Shown: piece after piece, positions 61,823 to 64,000 of the stretch
How positions within the stretch are numbered: the stretch's first letter is position 1
Layout: each line of letters opens with the position of its first letter
Source of the DNA: Streptomyces sp. Tu 3180
GTDB taxonomy: Bacteria > Actinomycetota > Actinomycetes > Streptomycetales > Streptomycetaceae
Direction: 5' to 3'
NCBI RefSeq assembly: GCF_009852415.1
Contig: NZ_WOXS01000002.1
Location: 4,566,001 to 4,630,000 of the forward strand
DNA: 64,000 nucleotides
Translations under genes and position numbers: made by a program
The notes under the pieces: model-generated
What the model saw: only the letters and a program-made list of their open reading frames with translations
Database searches by the model: none
Told to the model about the DNA's origin: nothing

Positions 61823-61867
61823 CGCGAAGGCCCCCGGAGGCGCACCGGCTCCCCGGGGGCCTTCGCG
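61823..61867 (+). terminator. MFS gene terminator
   Basis: CGCGAAGGCCCCCGG (61823-61837), 15-nt loop, perfect complement at 61853-61867. Begins 16 bp after the stop. Confidence 0.85.
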
Positions 61868-61989
61868 CGCGTGGACCGCTTCCCGTGCGCGCGGACGCCC
61901 CCGCTCCTTCCCGCCTCTTCCCCGGCTCCTTCCCCTGCCCGGGACGTGCCCCGGCGCCGTTGTCAGACCCCCGTGCCACCATCGGCCGC

Positions 61990-62427
61990 ATGGACAAGGC
62001 GCGTCAGCTGAGACTGGCCAAGGACGCGATGGACCGGGACTGGGCCGACCCGGACCTCGACCTGACCGCGATCGCCGCGCACGCCGGCTACTCGCGCTAC
62101 CACTTCATACGCGCCTTCAGGGAGACCTACGGCGAGACCCCGGGCCAGTACCTCACGCACCGCCGGATCGAGCGCGCCGAGGACCTGCTGCGCACCGCCG
62201 GTCTGTCGGTGACGGAGATCTGCCACGTGGTCGGCTTCAGCAGCCTGGGCACGTTCTCGGCGCGGTTCAAGACCTGGACCGGCCTGTCCCCCAGCGAGTA
62301 CCGCGCCAGGCACGTGGGCCGCGGTGCCGCCCTGATCCCGGGCTGTTACGCCATGCACTGGCTCGGCGGGTACCGGCCCGGGCCGGGCAGGGCGGCGGCA
62401 CAGCGCAATTCCGGAGAAGCGGACTGA
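61990..62427 (+). CDS. Short AraC family regulator (HTH domain only)
   Basis: 145 aa (MDKARQLRLAKDAMDRDWAD). Two HTH motifs of the AraC/XylS DNA-binding domain: LDLTAIAAHAGYSRYHFIRA and SVTEICHVVGFSSLGTFSAR, the latter ending FKTWTGLSPSEYR. No separate ligand-binding domain; a 40-residue tail follows. It lies 60 bp before the VOC gene and such AraC-VOC pairs are common in streptomycetes, so it probably regulates the VOC gene. Confidence 0.9.
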   Translation: MDKARQLRLAKDAMDRDWADPDLDLTAIAAHAGYSRYHFIRAFRETYGETPGQYLTHRRIERAEDLLRTAGLSVTEICHVVGFSSLGTFSARFKTWTGLSPSEYRARHVGRGAALIPGCYAMHWLGGYRPGPGRAAAQRNSGEAD

Positions 62428-62487
62428 CGGCGGCGCCGCCTACGGTGACAGGGCACTGAGGGAACGGCCGCGAAACAGGAGTACGTC

Positions 62488-62931
62488 ATGATCAAGGGGC
62501 TCGCCATCACCACCGTCTGGGTCCTCGACCAGGACCGGGCGAAGGAGTTCTACACCGAGAAGCTGGGCCTGGAGGTGCGCACCGACATGACCCTGGGCGA
62601 GGGCGGCATGCGCTGGCTCACCGTCGGCTCGCCGGAGCAGCCCGACGTCGAACTGACCCTGATGGTCCCCGGCGCGGGCATGGACCCCGAGTCCGCCGAG
62701 ATGATCAGGAAGCTGGTGGCCAAGGGAGCGCTCGGCCCCGGTGTGCTGACCACCGACGACATCCACGGCGACTACGCCAAGCTCAAGGACCGCGGGGTCG
62801 AGTTCATCCAGGAGCCGCAGGAGCGCCCGTACGGCACCGAGGCCCTGTTCCGCGACGACTCCGGCAACTGGTTCTCCTTCACCCAGAGGCGCGAGGGCGG
62901 CCTCGACACGGACAAGGACTGGGGCTGCTGA
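62488..62931 (+). CDS. VOC family protein (glyoxalase/bleomycin resistance fold)
   Basis: 147 aa (MIKGLAITTVWVLDQDRAKE). Two beta-alpha-beta-beta-beta units: FYTEKLGLEVRTDMTLGEGG in the first, GVEFIQEPQERPYGTEALFR in the second, ending FRDDSGNWFSFTQRR. Metal-ligand positions are only partly occupied, so enzyme versus binding-protein function is open. Downstream of the AraC-type gene on the same strand; convergent with cseC with 10 bp between stops. Confidence 0.9.
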   Translation: MIKGLAITTVWVLDQDRAKEFYTEKLGLEVRTDMTLGEGGMRWLTVGSPEQPDVELTLMVPGAGMDPESAEMIRKLVAKGALGPGVLTTDDIHGDYAKLKDRGVEFIQEPQERPYGTEALFRDDSGNWFSFTQRREGGLDTDKDWGC

Positions 62932-62941
62932 AACGCCCCCG

Positions 62942-64000
62942 TCACTGGGCCAGCACCGGGTAGCTCCCGGTGTTCGTCGGCGCGTGCTCCGGCAGCCACA
63001 GCACGGCGACCGCACCCTCCGCCGGTGCGCCCTCCGGCGCCCCCGCCGGCCGTACGTTGCGGAAGGTCAGCCGCGCTCCCAGCACCCGGGCCTGCCCCGC
63101 CGCGATGGTCAGGCCCAGCCCGTGGCCCCGGCCGGCCCGGTCCGCGCTGCCGGTGCGGAACCGGCTCGGCCCCTCGGCGAGCAGGTCGTCGGGGAAGCCG
63201 GGCCCGTGGTCGCGGACCCGGACGACCCGGCCCTCGACGGTGACCTCGACGGGCGGCCTGCCGTGCCGGGCGGCGTTGGTGAGCAGGTTGAACAGCACGC
63301 GCTCCAGACGCCGCGGGTCGGTGGTGACCTCCGACTCGTGCACCACCCGCACCCGGGCGGCCGGGTCCTTCGCGGCCACCCGCCGGGCGACGAACTCGCC
63401 CAGCAGGATGTCCTGCAGTTCGGCCCGCTCGGAGGCCCCGTCCAGCCGGGCCACCTCCAGGACGTCCTCGACGAGGGTGCGCATCGCCTTGGCCCGGTCC
63501 AGCACCAGCTCGGTCGGGCGCCCCGGCGGCAGCAGTTCGGCGGCGGTCAGCAGCCCGGTCACCGGGGTGCGCAGCTCGTGCGCGATGTCGGCGGTGACCC
63601 GGCGCTCGGCCTCCAGCCGCTGCCGCAGCGCGTCCGCCATGGCGTCCACGGCGCTGGCCAGGTCGTCGGTCTCGTCGCGGACGACCCCGCCGATGGCCTC
63701 CCGCACCCGCACGTCCGTCTCGCCGCCCGCGACCCGGTTGGCGGCGGTGGCCGCCTTGCGCAGCCGGCGCGACAGATGGCCGCCGATCAGCACACCGAGC
63801 GCGCTGCCGCCCAGGACGACCGCGATCGAACCGATCACCAGGGCCTGGTCGAGGTCCTTGAGGATGTCCGAGCTGCGGTCGGTGAAGCCGGAGTGCAGGG
63901 ACATCACGTGCCCGTCCTTCAGCGGCACCGCCGCCCATATGTCCGGCGCCCCGCCCGGCCGGTCGGCCACGTAGGTCGCGCGGCGACCCGCCTCGACCTT
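62942..64000 (-). CDS. cseC: Sensor histidine kinase CseC, 3' part (5' end outside the window)
   Basis: 352 residues visible; the frame is open to the window edge, so the N-terminus is missing. One membrane segment (VIGSIAVVLGGSALGVLIGG), HAMP linker, HisKA with RVTADIAHELRTPVTGLL, N-box LFNLLTNAARHG, and G-boxes VRDHGPGFP and GRGHGLGLTIAAG. It closely resembles, from memory, CseC of S. coelicolor, the kinase of the SigE cell-envelope stress system, and the gene order (VOC, AraC, MFS, TetR, M23, clpC) agrees. Confidence 0.85.
   Translation of the reverse strand, partial: KVEAGRRATYVADRPGGAPDIWAAVPLKDGHVMSLHSGFTDRSSDILKDLDQALVIGSIAVVLGGSALGVLIGGHLSRRLRKAATAANRVAGGETDVRVREAIGGVVRDETDDLASAVDAMADALRQRLEAERRVTADIAHELRTPVTGLLTAAELLPPGRPTELVLDRAKAMRTLVEDVLEVARLDGASERAELQDILLGEFVARRVAAKDPAARVRVVHESEVTTDPRRLERVLFNLLTNAARHGRPPVEVTVEGRVVRVRDHGPGFPDDLLAEGPSRFRTGSADRAGRGHGLGLTIAAGQARVLGARLTFRNVRPAGAPEGAPAEGAVAVLWLPEHAPTNTGSYPVLAQ

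Overview
The window is a chromosomal core segment of a Streptomyces species. The signs are very high GC with almost all third codon positions G or C, many GTG starts and leaderless-looking genes, GTGA/ATGA start-stop overlaps, and marker genes (tipA, lsr2, the whiJ-type trio, short-form argA, clpC, cseC). From memory the order matches the core of the S. coelicolor chromosome around clpC-lsr2-nuoD2-ftsH-tipA-rpsR. I see no integrase, transposase, CRISPR array, rRNA or tRNA.

Layout. 0-5 kb: a DNA polymerase I-like protein, a Clp-N/HTH protein facing a DUF2786 protein across a twin-palindrome promoter, and two lipoproteins. 5-7.6 kb: a zinc-starvation ribosomal protein island (rpsN, rpmB facing rpmG, rpmE2, a CobW-like gene, rpsR) around a Zur box. 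7.7-10 kb: a whiJ-type trio (DUF397, ATP-binding anti-sigma-like, XRE-DUF5753) whose two effector genes share a 27-bp compound motif. 10-18.9 kb: aldehyde dehydrogenase, DinB, a PadR-controlled ABC exporter, glutamate decarboxylase, a ClC channel, tipA and a YbjQ protein. 19-27 kb: DedA, ThrE, ppa, dacB, a DUF2342 metalloprotease, tilS, hpt. 27-33 kb: ftsH and folE facing a folP-NTF2-folB-folK-DUF3180 operon. 33-42 kb: a 1-kb gap, a coiled-coil membrane protein, two PH-domain membrane proteins, an orphan nuoD with a MidA methyltransferase, and a two-component system. 42-50 kb: an ArsR-type regulator, a threonine aldolase-like enzyme, then the coenzyme cluster DUF2520-panC-nadB-nadC-coaX. 50-64 kb: two genes with apparent one-base frame breaks, a small membrane peptide, BlaI, argA, lsr2, clpC, an acid phosphatase, an M23 peptidase with a long AT-richer leader, a TetR/MFS efflux pair, AraC, VOC, and the 3' part of cseC.

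How the genes work together. Several local circuits are readable from operator-like repeats: Zur (ribosomal proteins), the whiJ-type motif, PadR-ABC, TipA autoregulation, TetR-MFS, an ArsR palindrome and possible ClgR boxes before clpC. Folate genes and the NAD/pantothenate genes form tight operons. The most interesting leads are the repeated whiJ-locus operator, the nuoD-MidA pair (a possible bacterial version of complex I arginine methylation), the CobW-like protein that has lost its P-loop, and the autoregulatory Clp-N/HTH promoter. No clearly new multi-gene system was found.
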